Made by a program: the position numbers and the translations under genes. The notes beneath the pieces were generated by a model. It was not told where the DNA came from. It did no database searches and worked only from the letters and a program-made list of their open reading frames with translations. Of a DNA stretch of 16,516 nucleotides, positions 15,577 through 16,516 are shown one piece after another. Source of the stretch: an uncultured Candidatus Altimarinota bacterium (GTDB lineage: Bacteria > Patescibacteriota > Gracilibacteria > CAIRYL01); assembly GCA_947311645.1 (NCBI GenBank), contig CAMZKZ010000010.1, forward strand, positions 1 to 16,516, given 5' to 3'. Position 1 is the first letter of the stretch; each line of letters begins with the position of its first letter.

Positions 15577-16167
15577 ATGCTAAAATCACAATTTATAACG
15601 CTGTCTCTCCTTTCTCTTTTTACATTTTCTGGGTGCTTTAATTCCGATGAAAATACTACAAAAGAAATAGATACAGATTCGACATACAGCATTTCTATTC
15701 CTGAAAAATGGGAAATTCTTCCAAAAAATGAATACGAAAAACACATGATATTTGCTGCACGAGATAGTCAATATACTGCAAATATTCCAACGACACTTAC
15801 TATTTCTAGCATCAATTCACTTCCTCCTTCTCTTGATATGCTTATTAAAAAAAATTACGAGCAAGTAAGAGAAAACTCTCAAGATTTTAAAATTATCTCA
15901 CAAGAAGATTTTGAAATCGAAGAAAAAGTAAAAGAAAATTCTCAATACACTCCAAACGAAAATCAGCAAAAACCACACGCAAAACTTGTTACATACAAAG
16001 AAAAATATAGCGGAACAAATACTTTTACTCTTGTGTATTCTCTTAATATACTTTCATATACACAAAATACAACATATGTAATAAATATTTTATCTGATGT
16101 GAATCAAACAGAAGAAGAAAAAGAGCTCATTCGAAATATTCTTCAGTCGTTTACCATATCGCTCTAA
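15577..16167 (+). CDS. Predicted lipoprotein of unknown function, possibly PsbP/MOG1-like
   Basis: The 196-residue protein starts with a lipoprotein signal: Lys3, a hydrophobic stretch LLSLFTF, then FSGC with Cys20 as the acylated residue. Phe at the -3 position is unusual but tolerated. After a Ser/Asn/Asp/Thr-rich linker comes STYSISIPEKWEILPK (about 35-50), a pattern typical of PsbP/MOG1/DcrB-like domains (YxIxIPxxW). Later strands (LVTYKEKY, FTLVYSLNIL, TTYVINILSD) and a final EEEKELIRNILQSFTI helix and strand fit that fold. The fold assignment is a guess from pattern. It should be processed by Lgt, encoded divergently next door. After the stop (TAA) is a T-rich 10-base tandem repeat (16173-16194) but no hairpin. 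Confidence 0.8.
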   Translation: MLKSQFITLSLLSLFTFSGCFNSDENTTKEIDTDSTYSISIPEKWEILPKNEYEKHMIFAARDSQYTANIPTTLTISSINSLPPSLDMLIKKNYEQVRENSQDFKIISQEDFEIEEKVKENSQYTPNENQQKPHAKLVTYKEKYSGTNTFTLVYSLNILSYTQNTTYVINILSDVNQTEEEKELIRNILQSFTISL

Positions 16168-16188
16168 TTTTCTCTTTTTTACTCTTTT

Positions 16189-16368
16189 TTACTCTCCAAC
16201 ATATGTTTTTAATAATTCCCCACCTTTATCATAAATAACATTTTTATTTTCCCAAATAACCTGTCCTGCCTCTGTAACAGAGTTCACATTTCCAGAAAAC
16301 GAATCCAGAACTCCACCTGTAAGACGCGAAGGAGAATCCACAATAAATTCTTTAAAACTTGAAAAAGT
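16189..16368 (-). CDS. C-terminal 59 residues of an unknown protein, 5' end not resolved
   Basis: A minus-strand frame is open from the palindrome centre to a TAA at 16189-16191. It includes FKEFIVDSPSRLTGGVLDSF, EAGQVIWENKNVIYD and ends GGELLKTYVGE. Gly-, Asn- and Val-rich short strands suggest a beta-rich surface or repeat protein, but I recognise no family. The upstream part is missing because the sequence folds back on itself at 16372. The same residues are encoded on the plus strand of the right arm (16376-16516), with Lys for Gln at one position. Only the left arm has the stop, so I take it as the genuine copy. It is convergent with the lipoprotein gene, 21 bases apart. Confidence 0.55.
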   Translation of the reverse strand, partial: TFSSFKEFIVDSPSRLTGGVLDSFSGNVNSVTEAGQVIWENKNVIYDKGGELLKTYVGE

Positions 16369-16516
16369 ACAAGAAACTTTTTCAAGTTTTAAAGAATTTA
16401 TTGTGGATTCTCCTTCGCGTCTTACAGGTGGAGTTCTGGATTCGTTTTCTGGAAATGTGAACTCTGTTACAGAGGCAGGAAAGGTTATTTGGGAAAATAA
16501 AAATGTTATTTATGAT
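16228..16516. repeat. 141-base terminal inverted repeat with 7-base loop
   Basis: Bases 16228-16368 are the reverse complement of 16376-16516 with a single mismatch (G at 16263 opposite A at 16481). The loop 16369-16375 is ACAAGAA. The right arm continues to the last base of the window, so the repeat may be longer. Both arms encode the same protein fragment in opposite directions. This is the pattern left by a fold-back chimera at a contig end. No other gene is visible in this stretch. Confidence 0.95.

Noticed and set aside
16173..16194. Ten-base T-rich tandem repeat after the lipoprotein gene
   Set aside because: Only about 2.2 copies of a low-complexity unit; likely ordinary AT-rich spacer.
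1..16516. Genetic code 25 (UGA = glycine), suggested by absence of TGA stops
   Set aside because: All genes are full length with no in-frame TGA at all, whereas organisms with this code use UGA within genes. The data show avoidance, not reassignment.

Overview
The window is an AT-rich stretch (roughly 70% A+T by eye), densely packed with bacterial housekeeping and biosynthetic genes. I see no phage, transposon, CRISPR or RNA genes. Spacers are mostly under 100 bases, leaders are A/T-rich with almost no Shine-Dalgarno motifs, arginine is mostly CGA, and stops are TAA or TAG with no TGA. Together with an rplO-secY pair that has no rpmD/rpsE in front of it, this fits a member of the Candidate Phyla Radiation (Patescibacteria), perhaps near Peregrinibacteria/Gracilibacteria. 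The placement is an inference of moderate-to-low confidence. In-frame UGA is absent from about 5,100 codons, so there is no sign of the UGA=Gly code of Gracilibacteria/Absconditabacteria.

Layout. Bases 1-2420, minus strand: rplO, secY, a strong bidirectional hairpin terminator, then the 5' part of a UgtP/MGDG-synthase-like glycolipid glycosyltransferase that runs off the left edge. Bases 2619-6001, plus strand: a small unknown membrane protein, hisIE, tsaD (tRNA t6A synthesis) and a divergent GT4-like glycosyltransferase. Bases 6029-12210, minus strand: pheS, a DUF937 protein, purA (split by a one-base frameshift), an AroQ chorismate mutase-TrpE fusion, and purF. Bases 12396-14519, plus strand: pnp (PNPase). 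Bases 14679-15485, minus strand: lgt, convergent with pnp across a shared hairpin terminator. Bases 15577-16167, plus strand: a small predicted lipoprotein. Bases 16189-16516: the 3' end of an unknown minus-strand gene, then a 141-base inverted repeat with a 7-base loop that reaches the right edge.

How the genes fit together. Several enzymes lie around PRPP, chorismate and purine metabolism. PurF makes phosphoribosylamine from PRPP. PurA starts the AMP branch from IMP. HisIE carries out steps 2 and 3 of histidine synthesis, upstream of the step that releases the purine intermediate AICAR. The AroQ-TrpE fusion acts on chorismate. Translation and RNA functions are represented by rplO, pheS, tsaD and pnp. 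Envelope functions are represented by secY, lgt, the lipoprotein and two glycosyltransferases.

The points most worth a second look are the AroQ-TrpE fusion, the localised purA frameshift, the large terminal palindrome (most likely a fold-back assembly or amplification artefact) and the absence of UGA and of Shine-Dalgarno motifs. I did not find a convincing new multi-gene system.
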